Shown here in pieces: positions 1-9,600 of a stretch of DNA of 64,000 nucleotides (positions within the stretch are counted from its first letter, which is position 1; every line of letters begins with the position of its first letter). Where the stretch lies: the IMG/VR virus record IMGVR_UViG_3300028027_000054, positions 1-64,000 of that record; one strand, written 5' to 3'. Origin of the DNA: a virus. Under the pieces are notes generated by a model that saw only the letters and a program-made list of their open reading frames with translations, made no database searches and was not told where the DNA came from. The position numbers and the translations under genes are program-made.

Positions 1-2
1 CC

Positions 3-632
3 CAGGTAAAGGGAGTAAGGCAAGATGCTTTACTCACCGATAGGGTCATATACTCATTTGTCAACAAGCACGCCAAGTGGCTGATGAAACGTGAGGACTC
101 CCGCAATAAGCTGATGGCTTATTCAGGTGTCCTGCAGGTACTGGACTTTGTAGAGTTGATAGATGTAGATAAGGTGGATGCCTGTTGCACGGGTTTATCA
201 TCTGGTACTACGATCAAACGGACCAAGAAAAAGATGCCCTTGTTTATGCAAGGCTACTGGGGACCGCTGATCCGCACCATCTCTTCTTTAGATGGCACAG
301 ACGAATTACAACCTACCGTACCGAGTTCATACCTGTCTATGAGCAGAAGCAAGAACTTTAGGTTTAACAGCACAAAATACTACTGGTACTTAAATGATTA
401 TATCTACTTCCCCAACCTGGAATGGGAAGCGGTACGTATAGAAGGAATCTTTGAGGACGACATATCGGATTTTACCTGTGAAGAAGACAGCTGCAGGATT
501 CGTTCTGATCAGTCATTCAATGTCCCAGACTATTTACTTGGGGAATTGGAAGCAAAGGTGTTTCAGGATCTTGCTGGTATGATGCAACTGCCTCCTGATC
601 TCCCCAATGACAAACAAAACTTAGCCCGTTAA
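3..632 (+). CDS. Tail/neck ring-like structural protein, 5' end outside window
   Basis: The frame is open from base 3 with protein-like sequence before the first internal ATG at 84 (residues read LLTDRVIYSFVNKHAKWLMK), so the true start probably lies upstream of the window and 209 residues are visible. Aromatic-rich stretches (YYWYLNDYIYFPN, then WEAVRIEGIFED) resemble phage neck or connector proteins that I associate with crAss-like phages, but this is recognition by eye. The C-terminal part (PDYLLGELEAKVFQDLAGM) is helical. It lies 5 bases before another structural gene in the virion block. A ring or adaptor protein between portal and tail is the best guess. Confidence 0.7.
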   Translation, partial: QVKGVRQDALLTDRVIYSFVNKHAKWLMKREDSRNKLMAYSGVLQVLDFVELIDVDKVDACCTGLSSGTTIKRTKKKMPLFMQGYWGPLIRTISSLDGTDELQPTVPSSYLSMSRSKNFRFNSTKYYWYLNDYIYFPNLEWEAVRIEGIFEDDISDFTCEEDSCRIRSDQSFNVPDYLLGELEAKVFQDLAGMMQLPPDLPNDKQNLAR

Positions 633-637
633 CCACC

Positions 638-1498
638 ATGAAAACAGAACCTAAATATAGAACGTTTGATGAGCTGGTCTACGAGGTTGCCGCTGACTTT
701 GTGCAGTACAACAACGAGGGCATGATTGAACCGGGTCAGCTGATCAAGGTAGCCCAGCGTGTCAGTTACGACCTGGGCTTAAGGATACACGGTACTAAAG
801 AAGTACTCCTGGATGTTCAGAACAAAAAGATCAGACTCCCGGACGATTTCTACGTCATGAACTTTGCCTACCTGTGTGGTAAATACAAAGTGGTAGACCG
901 TGCTTTAATGGGAAGACAAACAGAAAATGTTGTACTCAACACGGCGGCCTGTACCTCTTGTGGTAACCTGGATGAGCATTGCATTTGTCAGAAGACCTAC
1001 ACAGTAGAATGTAAGACCGGTGAAAACATCCATGTGCAGGTAGTAGAAAAACGTGTAGATGAGGTGAGGGTGTATGATCAATTTGAAAGACTCATGATCT
1101 CCAGTATAAAGAACATGGGTTCTAATGACAGCGGTCTTGGTGGCTACATTAAGAATGGCTTTATATACACCAACCTGGAATCAGGCAGGGTGTTTATTAA
1201 CTACCAGGGAGCCCTGGAAGATGACAACGGAAACTTACTTGTACTGGATCATCCCATGATCAATGAGTACTATGAATATGCCCTGAAGCAACGCATCCTG
1301 GAAAACCTATTTATGAACGGTGAAGACGTAGCCCAGAAGATGCAGTTGGTTGAGCAAAGGTTAAGAGCAGCCCGCAATAATGCTCTCACTATTGTTAACA
1401 CCCCTGACTTTGCTGAAATGAAGCAGCTCTGGGAAACAAACCGTAAAGCTCAATATGGAAAATACTACAACATGTTCAAGTCCGGTTACGGATGGTAA
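638..1498 (+). CDS. Probable head-tail connector / ring protein (286 aa)
   Basis: The N-terminal part (FDELVYEVAADFVQYNNEG) is followed by a region rich in short beta strands. A Cys cluster near residues 105-117 (CTSCGN, then EHCICQ) has the spacing of a small zinc-binding loop, which is unusual for a connector. The C-terminal third is helical (YYEYALKQRILENLFMN, then VEQRLRAARNNAL), as in P22 gp4-like or T7-like tail adaptor proteins. Context between a tail/neck protein and the large tail protein supports a connector or tail ring role. The exact identity is not certain. Confidence 0.65.
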   Translation: MKTEPKYRTFDELVYEVAADFVQYNNEGMIEPGQLIKVAQRVSYDLGLRIHGTKEVLLDVQNKKIRLPDDFYVMNFAYLCGKYKVVDRALMGRQTENVVLNTAACTSCGNLDEHCICQKTYTVECKTGENIHVQVVEKRVDEVRVYDQFERLMISSIKNMGSNDSGLGGYIKNGFIYTNLESGRVFINYQGALEDDNGNLLVLDHPMINEYYEYALKQRILENLFMNGEDVAQKMQLVEQRLRAARNNALTIVNTPDFAEMKQLWETNRKAQYGKYYNMFKSGYGW

Positions 1499-1520
1499 GT
1501 TCAAGCGGGTATCTACCACG

Positions 1521-1862
1521 ATGCGGTTTCCAACGTACAGTTGCAGACTTATCATCATGGTAGTGGATAACGTGAGAACAGAGGTGGATAAGCTGTACAA
1601 GAAGTATAACATAAACGATGAGTTTGGAGATGAGGCAGAAGGAGCTTTGGTGATGCCCAACATGGAAGCATACTACCTGCTCTTGGATAAGAGCTACCTC
1701 AGCCATAACACCATTGCACATGAGATCTTCCATGCTGCAGTGAGAATTACGGAAGATCGAGCTATAACGGATGAAGAGGCCCAGGCATGGATGGCAGGAC
1801 ATATTACAGAAACACTGTATAAATTTTTAGACAAGAAGAAGCTACAAGTAAAACATGGCTGA
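1521..1862 (+). CDS. Small zincin-like protein with HEIFH motif
   Basis: A 113-residue protein if it starts at ATG 1521; an earlier in-frame ATG at 1455 lies inside the previous gene and adds unconvincing sequence. Residues 67-71 read HEIFH, the HExxH zinc-binding motif of metallopeptidases, followed by an acidic helix (D84, E85, E86) that could supply the third ligand. The upstream half (FPTYSCRLIIMVVDNVR) looks like a beta strand that packs against the active-site helix. Its stop overlaps the start of the 1584-residue tail protein by 8 bases, so the two are translationally coupled. It could be a virion maturation peptidase or an inactive structural zincin. Substrate unknown. Confidence 0.65.
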   Translation: MRFPTYSCRLIIMVVDNVRTEVDKLYKKYNINDEFGDEAEGALVMPNMEAYYLLLDKSYLSHNTIAHEIFHAAVRITEDRAITDEEAQAWMAGHITETLYKFLDKKKLQVKHG

Positions 1863-4800
1863 ACAATCACAGAACCCCGGAGCTATTACTAATTCTTTTA
1901 CAAAAGGAATGAGTAAGGATCTTAATGAAACTTTCCAGCCGGAAGGTATGTGGAGCCATGCTCGTAATGCAGTGAACAACTCTCATGACGGGCAGATGGG
2001 TGTCATTGGTAACGAACCAGCCAACCTGAAATGTATCCAGCTTCCCTATACACTCATAGGTGCCATTCATCTTTCTGATGACCAGTGGGCCCTGTTTACT
2101 ACAGATGATGTGAACTCAGAGATCGGCATCTTTGACGAGAGCCAGTGTCTGTACACTAAGGTGGTTAATGCAGCTTGTCTGAATTTTAAAAAGTCTAACC
2201 TGATCACAGGTGTCTTCAGAAAAAGGTTTGACTGTGAACATCTCGTATACTGGGATGATGGATTGAACCCTTCCAGGTTTATTAACGTCAACGAACCTCC
2301 TTTTATATATACAGACAAAGTTGTAGACAGCTGTATCCAGCGTACATACACCGGTGAGTTAGATTGTGAAAAGATCAGGCTTGCCCCGCTGATGACCCAA
2401 CCTTGTCTTATTCTAAGCCAGGGTCAGGGAGCAGGTACGCTCCCCAATGGGTCCTACCAAGTGGTAATTGCCTATACTATCAACCAGGTAAAAGTAAGTG
2501 ATTATATCGGTCTGTCTAATGTACAGAGTTTATTTACTCACCAGAACGTAAGCAGTTCTTTAGAACTTAAAATAGAGGTTATTGACAAAGACTTTGATGA
2601 GTTTGAACTGGTTGTAATATCTACTGTTAATCAGCAAACTGTCGTCAAGAAACTGGGGTATTATTCTACTACCATCAGTACGATCTATATTGATACCATT
2701 TCTCCGGAGCTGGTGTCTATTCCCATTAGCCAGGTGCCGCTGAGAAACGAGGCAGTGGAAAAGAGTGATGCCATCTTTAATGTAAACAACTACATGCTGA
2801 GGGTGGGTACTTATTCCAAGTATCAGTTTAACTATCAGCTCCAGGCCAATAAGATTGAAACCAAGTGGACAGCTGTGCAGTATCCTGCCAACTATTACTA
2901 CAAGGGTGGAAACAATGCAGGTTATCTCAGAGACGAGCAGTATTCATTCTTTATCCGCTGGATCTACAATACCGGTGAACGTTCTGCGTCATTTCATATT
3001 CCCGGACGTACGGCTACCCTTGATGAAACCATCAACGTTATAGGCGGGGATGCTTTTGAAACCAAGGATGCAGACAACTTTCAGACCAGGCAATACTGGC
3101 AGGTTCAGAATACCGGCCAGATAGATAGCTTAGCATCCAGGACCATTGAAGACGGAGGTCTTGCTGTGGCGTCTGGTAAGATGGCCTATTGGGAATCTAC
3201 AGAGCGTTATCCAGCAGACCGCCCTGATATCTGGGGTGATCTCTGTGGCAAGCCGATCAGGCATCATAAGTTCCCGGATGAAACCGTAGATCCCTTGCTC
3301 AGTCATTTCAATGATGAGGGAGAAAAAATAGTTATCCTGGGTGTGTCTTTTGAGAACATCACCCACCCCCTGGGACTTGACGGAAAACCTCTGGCCGACA
3401 TTACAGGCTATGAGATCCTGCGTGGATCCAGGGAAGGTCAGAAAAGCATTGTTGCTAAGGGTATGTTCAATAACATGAGGGAGTATGACATCCCGGGAAC
3501 ACCTGTTAAAGGACTGTACCAGAACTATCCCTACAATGACCTGAGAAACGATTACTATTTTACTACAGATCCTACTATTCTAGATAATAAACTATCTAGC
3601 ACTGTTCCTCCCGTAGAAGATGATTTTGATATTGCTGACGTAGATGATGATAATCCGGATAATGACGACGATGATGATGAAAACAGCAGTAAAAAAGAAC
3701 GCCGGGAAGAAAGAAAACAGCGTAGAAAAGATAGAAGAGAAACTAAGAAGAAGTTAAAGGATATGAGAAAACGCCTGAAAGAAGGTGATACCGGTGCAGG
3801 CAGTGTCAATCTTTCTTTCCCGCTTACAGACTACCGTCGTGATTATCTTTCCTTTCATAGTCCGGATACATCATTTACTCGTCCATATCTTGGCATTAGT
3901 GAAATAAAGATATACCAGGAGCTTTATGGTGAAAGCAAAGGTAGGTTTACTCATCCCTACAAACACCCTAAGTTTAAGACACTAACTAACTTTTCTGCTG
4001 TATTTGCTAGTATTATAGGAACTATAGCGGCTATAGGTAATGTACTTACGCTTGTAGCGGGGGACGCAAATGTTACTTTACAAGGAACTGAAAAACTACC
4101 ATATAGTAAAAAGGTGTTTTTAAGTAAGATGCCGCCTACAACTACATCTGCTTCAGTATTGGGTAGTGGAATAACTATTCCTGATCCTATTGTTACTGTT
4201 ACAAATGCTATTGTCGGTGCGTATAACGCTACTATGGCAGTGGCACTCACTGTAATAGAAAGTCAGGCTATTGGAGAGCAGATGATAAATATCATTTACG
4301 GTATGATTCCTAAGCGTCAAAATGCTTTGCAGTATGATTCTCATGGTTTCTATAATAAAACCAGGATCAACAATCAGGACAATCGTAGGTTCCGTGTAAA
4401 TGACGCTCTATATATAGATGACAATATTACGTCTTTTGATGTTAACTACAGCATCAACAACGTATACCGTTCACCTTTTGTAGCAGTTAAAATTGGTGAT
4501 AACGTAGACGATCCTGTTAATCAGGATAATTCTAGGTATAGAATTGGTAATCGTAATATTAATAGTATATATACCAGAAACATATCTGGCTACTACGGCT
4601 CACTAAAGGTAAGCATACCTTCTCAATATGGTCAGTTGGAAGGGATCAAACAAATGGTAGTGTCTGATTGTGTTCATGATGCTCTTACTCCTGATAAAAA
4701 ATACAGTACAGATGTACTCTTTGGAGGAGACACCTATATCAACAGGTTCACAGAAAAGAACTCTATGTTCTTCTTTAACTCCTGGCTGATGGGTGAGCCT

Positions 4801-6609
4801 GATGAAACAGAGTATGACTATCGTAACTATGTCAACATAGCTTATCCCAGATTCTGGATAGATTCAGAACGCCAGAGTTTTAAGCTTTTTAGCAATATGT
4901 CCAACTTCCGTCACCTGGACGAGCGGGACAGTTCCCTGTTTTTTGTCAGTAAGGGATACTTCTATTTGTTCAACTCCGGGGTGCGTGACTTCTTTGTAGA
5001 ATCAGAGATCAACCTGGCCTATAGAGACTGGGAAGATATTATTGAAAAGCGTCATTATGACCCATACAGGTTTACAGACTATAAACCATTGTTCCGTGCT
5101 GATATTATCAAAGAAGGAAACTACTATAAGTATGACTATTCTCTGAGCGTGTCTAAGCTTTTCAACAACTCATTATCTTGGGGTACATTGTTTCCAAGGG
5201 ATTATGATCCTACGGCTGCTAAAAAATGCTACACCTACAACCCAAATAAAGTGATCTACTCTCTTCCACAAGAGATGGAGCTGAAGAAAGACAACTGGAG
5301 AATATTCCTGGCCAACAACTACAAGAACTTTAACTCGCGTGTAACGTCTATCAAACCCATTAATAAAACCGGTGCGTTGTTTATGATGGGTTACCAGAGT
5401 CCGTTACAGTTCATGGGTGTGGACCAGCTTCAGACAGATGCCGGTACAAAGATTACCTTGGGAGACGGTGGGTTGTTCAATCAACCACTGCAGAGCATCA
5501 GCAATGCAGATGAATCTTATGAATACGGCTCATCTCAAAACAGACTGGCAGTAGCCGGTACCCCTTATGGTGTATTCTGGGTAAGCCAGAACCAGGGTAA
5601 GGTGTTCAACTATGCAGGTGGTTTAAATGAACTGTCCAGGGATGGTATGAAATGGTGGTTTGCCAACTACTTACCTAGTGAACTATTAAAAGTATTCCCA
5701 ACCTACCCGTTGTATGACAACCCGGTGAAAGGTGTAGGAGTACAGATGATCTATGATAATACACACGAGATACTATACATTACAAAAAAAGATTACAAGC
5801 CTGTATTTACGGACCTCATATTGGATGGTGAACGTTTCTACAGGATGGTCAACGGGGTCAAGGCCTATTATGACCTTAACAGTGCAGCTTTTGAAGACGC
5901 TTCTTGGACTATAAGTTATGATCCTAAAAACAAAATGTGGCTGTCTTTCCATGACTGGAAACCCACGTATCTGATCCCTGGCCGCCAGCACTTCATGAGT
6001 GTGGATGTGAATTCTATTTGGAAGCACAATGTCCGCTGTGATCAGTTCTGTAACTTCTATGGTAAAGACTATCCTTTTGAGGTGGAGTTTGTATCTGCCA
6101 CTGGTCAGACGGTAAGTACTGTAAGAAACATCGAGTATCTGTTGGAAACATATTCCTACTACAACAACTGCAGGGACAAGTTTCATATCCTGGACCAGAA
6201 CTTTGACCAGGCCATGGTGTACAACTCAGAACAGATCTCTGGTTTACTGGAGCTGGAACTGAAGAGTAAGACCAACCCCCTCACATTGCTTACGTATCCC
6301 CAGGTAAGAACACAGTCTATCGGTATCAACTTCTCTAAAGAAGAGAACAAATACAGGTTTAACCAGTTCTGGGATCTTACCAAAGACCGTGGTGAGTTCA
6401 GTGGTGTACAGACACCTATGTTTATCACCAAGGCCAATGGATATGAATACCCGATCAACCCGGCTTATGTGAACTACCAGAAGGCTCTTTTAGAAAGAAA
6501 GAAGTTCCGTCACAACGTGAATAAGGTGATGCTGAGAAAGTTCAAGAGCGGTAATGTCAAGTTCCTTTTCAAACTCTCTAACCAGAAAATACAACCCTCT
6601 TTCAGATAA
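1855..6609 (+). CDS. Large tail protein, stabilisation/muzzle-like (1584 aa)
   Basis: The N-terminus (about residues 13-70) has the pattern G-x-x-x-D-L-N, P-x-G-x-W-x-x-A-R-N, G-x-x-G-V-I-G-N, typical of P22 gp10-like tail stabilisation proteins and of the large tail proteins of crAss-like phages. The rest is beta-rich. A low-complexity hinge at residues about 586-643 runs from almost pure Asp to almost pure Lys/Arg/Glu (KKERREERKQRRKDRR). Two hydrophobic stretches follow, near residues 712-736 and 773-801, which could span or enter a membrane. It probably forms the distal end of the tail and may open a channel on infection. The next gene starts directly after its stop codon. Confidence 0.75.
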   Translation: MAEQSQNPGAITNSFTKGMSKDLNETFQPEGMWSHARNAVNNSHDGQMGVIGNEPANLKCIQLPYTLIGAIHLSDDQWALFTTDDVNSEIGIFDESQCLYTKVVNAACLNFKKSNLITGVFRKRFDCEHLVYWDDGLNPSRFINVNEPPFIYTDKVVDSCIQRTYTGELDCEKIRLAPLMTQPCLILSQGQGAGTLPNGSYQVVIAYTINQVKVSDYIGLSNVQSLFTHQNVSSSLELKIEVIDKDFDEFELVVISTVNQQTVVKKLGYYSTTISTIYIDTISPELVSIPISQVPLRNEAVEKSDAIFNVNNYMLRVGTYSKYQFNYQLQANKIETKWTAVQYPANYYYKGGNNAGYLRDEQYSFFIRWIYNTGERSASFHIPGRTATLDETINVIGGDAFETKDADNFQTRQYWQVQNTGQIDSLASRTIEDGGLAVASGKMAYWESTERYPADRPDIWGDLCGKPIRHHKFPDETVDPLLSHFNDEGEKIVILGVSFENITHPLGLDGKPLADITGYEILRGSREGQKSIVAKGMFNNMREYDIPGTPVKGLYQNYPYNDLRNDYYFTTDPTILDNKLSSTVPPVEDDFDIADVDDDNPDNDDDDDENSSKKERREERKQRRKDRRETKKKLKDMRKRLKEGDTGAGSVNLSFPLTDYRRDYLSFHSPDTSFTRPYLGISEIKIYQELYGESKGRFTHPYKHPKFKTLTNFSAVFASIIGTIAAIGNVLTLVAGDANVTLQGTEKLPYSKKVFLSKMPPTTTSASVLGSGITIPDPIVTVTNAIVGAYNATMAVALTVIESQAIGEQMINIIYGMIPKRQNALQYDSHGFYNKTRINNQDNRRFRVNDALYIDDNITSFDVNYSINNVYRSPFVAVKIGDNVDDPVNQDNSRYRIGNRNINSIYTRNISGYYGSLKVSIPSQYGQLEGIKQMVVSDCVHDALTPDKKYSTDVLFGGDTYINRFTEKNSMFFFNSWLMGEPDETEYDYRNYVNIAYPRFWIDSERQSFKLFSNMSNFRHLDERDSSLFFVSKGYFYLFNSGVRDFFVESEINLAYRDWEDIIEKRHYDPYRFTDYKPLFRADIIKEGNYYKYDYSLSVSKLFNNSLSWGTLFPRDYDPTAAKKCYTYNPNKVIYSLPQEMELKKDNWRIFLANNYKNFNSRVTSIKPINKTGALFMMGYQSPLQFMGVDQLQTDAGTKITLGDGGLFNQPLQSISNADESYEYGSSQNRLAVAGTPYGVFWVSQNQGKVFNYAGGLNELSRDGMKWWFANYLPSELLKVFPTYPLYDNPVKGVGVQMIYDNTHEILYITKKDYKPVFTDLILDGERFYRMVNGVKAYYDLNSAAFEDASWTISYDPKNKMWLSFHDWKPTYLIPGRQHFMSVDVNSIWKHNVRCDQFCNFYGKDYPFEVEFVSATGQTVSTVRNIEYLLETYSYYNNCRDKFHILDQNFDQAMVYNSEQISGLLELELKSKTNPLTLLTYPQVRTQSIGINFSKEENKYRFNQFWDLTKDRGEFSGVQTPMFITKANGYEYPINPAYVNYQKALLERKKFRHNVNKVMLRKFKSGNVKFLFKLSNQKIQPSFR

Positions 6610-9600
6610 ATGAACAAGCTGCTACAACTGATGATGGATATGGGAAATGTTTCCCACAAGATGCTGCCCAAGTTTCAGTCTAAAGGGGAGGTGTCACCAA
6701 CATGGATGAAACAACTTCCGCCTGCTCTTAAGATAGGGCAGCGTGCAGCTACACCAGTGTACGATAACATATCTAATCTTGCTGCGTTAAAAGCACAAGC
6801 TGAAATGGACATTAAGGCCAAAAAGCAAGCTGCTATTAACGCAATGCGTTATAAACAAGGGCAGATTAAATCACTGCCAAAAGAAACTCTTTGGTCAAAT
6901 GTTCTAGATGGAGCATCTAAAGCTGTAGCTATTGCTGCTCATCCTGTAACTGCTGCTTCTTATACAGTAAAGGGACAACGCATACCTGATAACTTTCAAA
7001 GAGCTAATGTTAATAACTATGACTTGGGGCTAAGTATTCTAAACCCAGGATCTGTAGCTTATTCTGCTTCAGAAATACCCGGTAATATAGCAGACGGTGA
7101 TTATACAAGTGCTGCTTTTAATACAATGGGTACATTACCTGCGTTAGGACTGGCTCCTGCTTTGCTTAAAAAAACAAATCCTCTATTGTATAATGTTAGT
7201 AAACAACTTGCAAAAGAAGGAAATTATGGCAAGATGGCAGCTATCCATGCATTATCTGCAGTTGATGGTGCAGGACCTATGATAATGAAGACTCCAGGTC
7301 TTAAACAGTTATATAAAAAAGCTGCTTATAACGTTGCCTCTAAATCAGGTGGTGATCAATCTATAGAACCAACTAAAGTTTTTAAAAAAGTTTTTTTTCC
7401 AAAATCTCAGAGTTCATATGCAAATTATGCAGGTAGTACAAGCAGAGAAGCTGCTGAAAGAGATCTTGTTAGACAATATATATATGGTGATTCCCCAGGA
7501 TTTGAACAGATAGATATAAAACCATATGGACTAGAAAAATATGTAGACAGATATGGTGACATGAATGTCTATAAAATGAGATCCAAAGTACCACATGGTG
7601 AGGCTCTTGAACTAGATAAGAATTCTTCTTTTGCAGACGCATTTCAGGATGCGTTGAAAAAAAGTGGTGGTAATGATGCTGCTAAACAAAGAGGGTATGT
7701 TACTATGGCTCTTAATCAATTTGCTAACCCTGTATCACCCATTGATGATGTTGCTGGTCATACTGCACGTCTTTCAAAAACTTTACCTGATGGTTACAAG
7801 CTGACGTCTCAAGACATTTGGAAATTCCACCCGGATGATTATCTGCAAAAATGGGGTACTGGAGTTGATAGAGCAAGTCAGTCTATGAGACCTTCTGATT
7901 ATGTAACTTATTTACAAGCTAAACTTTTAGAAAGGGCGGGCAAGCCGTTTGTTTTAATGCAGGAAAATCCGTTAAAATGGATTGATAATGCACCTGTAGA
8001 AAATGTTAGAAAGATTGATCTGCCTAAAGATGTTTTTAAATCCTATTCAGCAGATGACCTGATTAACAATCCTAACTTAGATGAAAATGCATTACTTGAT
8101 AATCTAAATAGTATTGAACTATTTGATGCTGTTAAAGATAATAGCAATGGCATACTTAAACGTAAAATAAAAAAACAAGGTGGTCCTATCGTAGATCCCC
8201 GTGGTCAGTGGGCTCATCCTGGTCAGCGTACCATGGTACCTACTCCTACCGGACAGATCACCATGAAGGGAGTTCCTTATCCCGTATACGGACAAGATGA
8301 AACCGGGTATGGTCAGATGATGATGCCTGGTGGAGAGTACCGCTTTCCTGGTCAGATGGTAGATGAAATACCCATGATGCGTGGAGGTGGTGAAGAAGAT
8401 AATGAAGAGCCTACACTGATGCGTAACCGCCGTGTGGGTACTATTCGTAAACCCATTGCAAAGGTTAACCTTCGTCCTGTCTATGATATGAAAGCACCGG
8501 TTTGGGAAGACTGGTATGTAAAGAACTGTCCTGATGGAGTGGGTTGTTCTAAACAAGCCACTATAAGTGCACAGAAAATCACAGGACTCCCTTACAGTTC
8601 TTACGCACCAGCAGATGCCGGTTACCGGGATGCTGTAGCAGAACGATACGGTTTGACCAACGTGTTTGACCAGGAAGGTGACCAAAAAAGAAATGCCAAC
8701 AGTCGGGGTAAAGGTTGGAAGTATCCTAGCAGTCAAGACTTTAAAAACTGGAAAGCCGGTGACATTGTTACGTTAGATAAGGGAGATGATCTTTATTTTC
8801 CATACTCTGCCCCTGGAGGATTCTCTGAAAAAGATAACAGCAACCTTACCCACAACGGTATGGTGTACGGCTTTGATAAATCAGGAAGACCCATCATCAA
8901 GCACGGTTACCAAACAGGCAAGAACCGTGGCAGAGGTATTACAGAAGTATTGGGTGATGATGGCAGGGTGTCAAGTTTTGGCCACGGTAAATACGCCATC
9001 AAATCTGTATGGCGTCCCAAGGAAGTGAATGATGACAATACCATTAACACGGTGGTTGATGTGGTAGACGATGGACAGGCCAGGGCTACCCGTAAGAAAA
9101 ACACTACGTCCAACCAGTCTTTCTACGTTAAGGATGACTTCACTGATACAAACAGTCCTGCTGATTATTTCTCTGGTGCTGTGAACAGGTCTGAGACCAA
9201 GCAGCGACTTGTGGATATGTTCAACAATGAAAAGCTGGATAAAGAACTGCAGTATAAACTGGGCATGACTGCTGATGAGGTAGACAACATAAAACCTGTT
9301 ATCTACGGTGTATTTGGACAGGAGACAAACTTCAATGACGTTAACAATATGGGGGCTGCACCAAAAGAAATTCTGGGCAGTATTCTGGGTGTAGGATCCC
9401 GCGGCCCCGCACAGATCAAGCTTGATTCCTTAAGTAAGGATGAAAGAAAAATACTGGGCATTAAGAGGGCATCTGATCTGGAAAAAGATGACGTATCCTA
9501 CAAAGCTGCTATGCTGCTTCTTAACAATGCCAGGAAACGTATGAACATGGAAGTAGAGCAGGGTACGCACCCTGAGCTACAGAACGCTGACGAATACTTC

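Noticed and set aside
1455-1520. Upstream start for the small zincin gene
   Set aside because: It would lie inside the preceding connector gene and add Thr/Ser-rich sequence with no structure; ATG 1521 is preferred.
5773-6186. 137-residue minus-strand frame
   Set aside because: It is a shadow of the large tail protein, with no family-like sequence.
8119-8736. 205-residue open frame on the minus strand
   Set aside because: It lies wholly inside the 1597-residue plus-strand gene, opposite conserved hydrolase domain sequence, has low-quality composition and no coupled neighbour.
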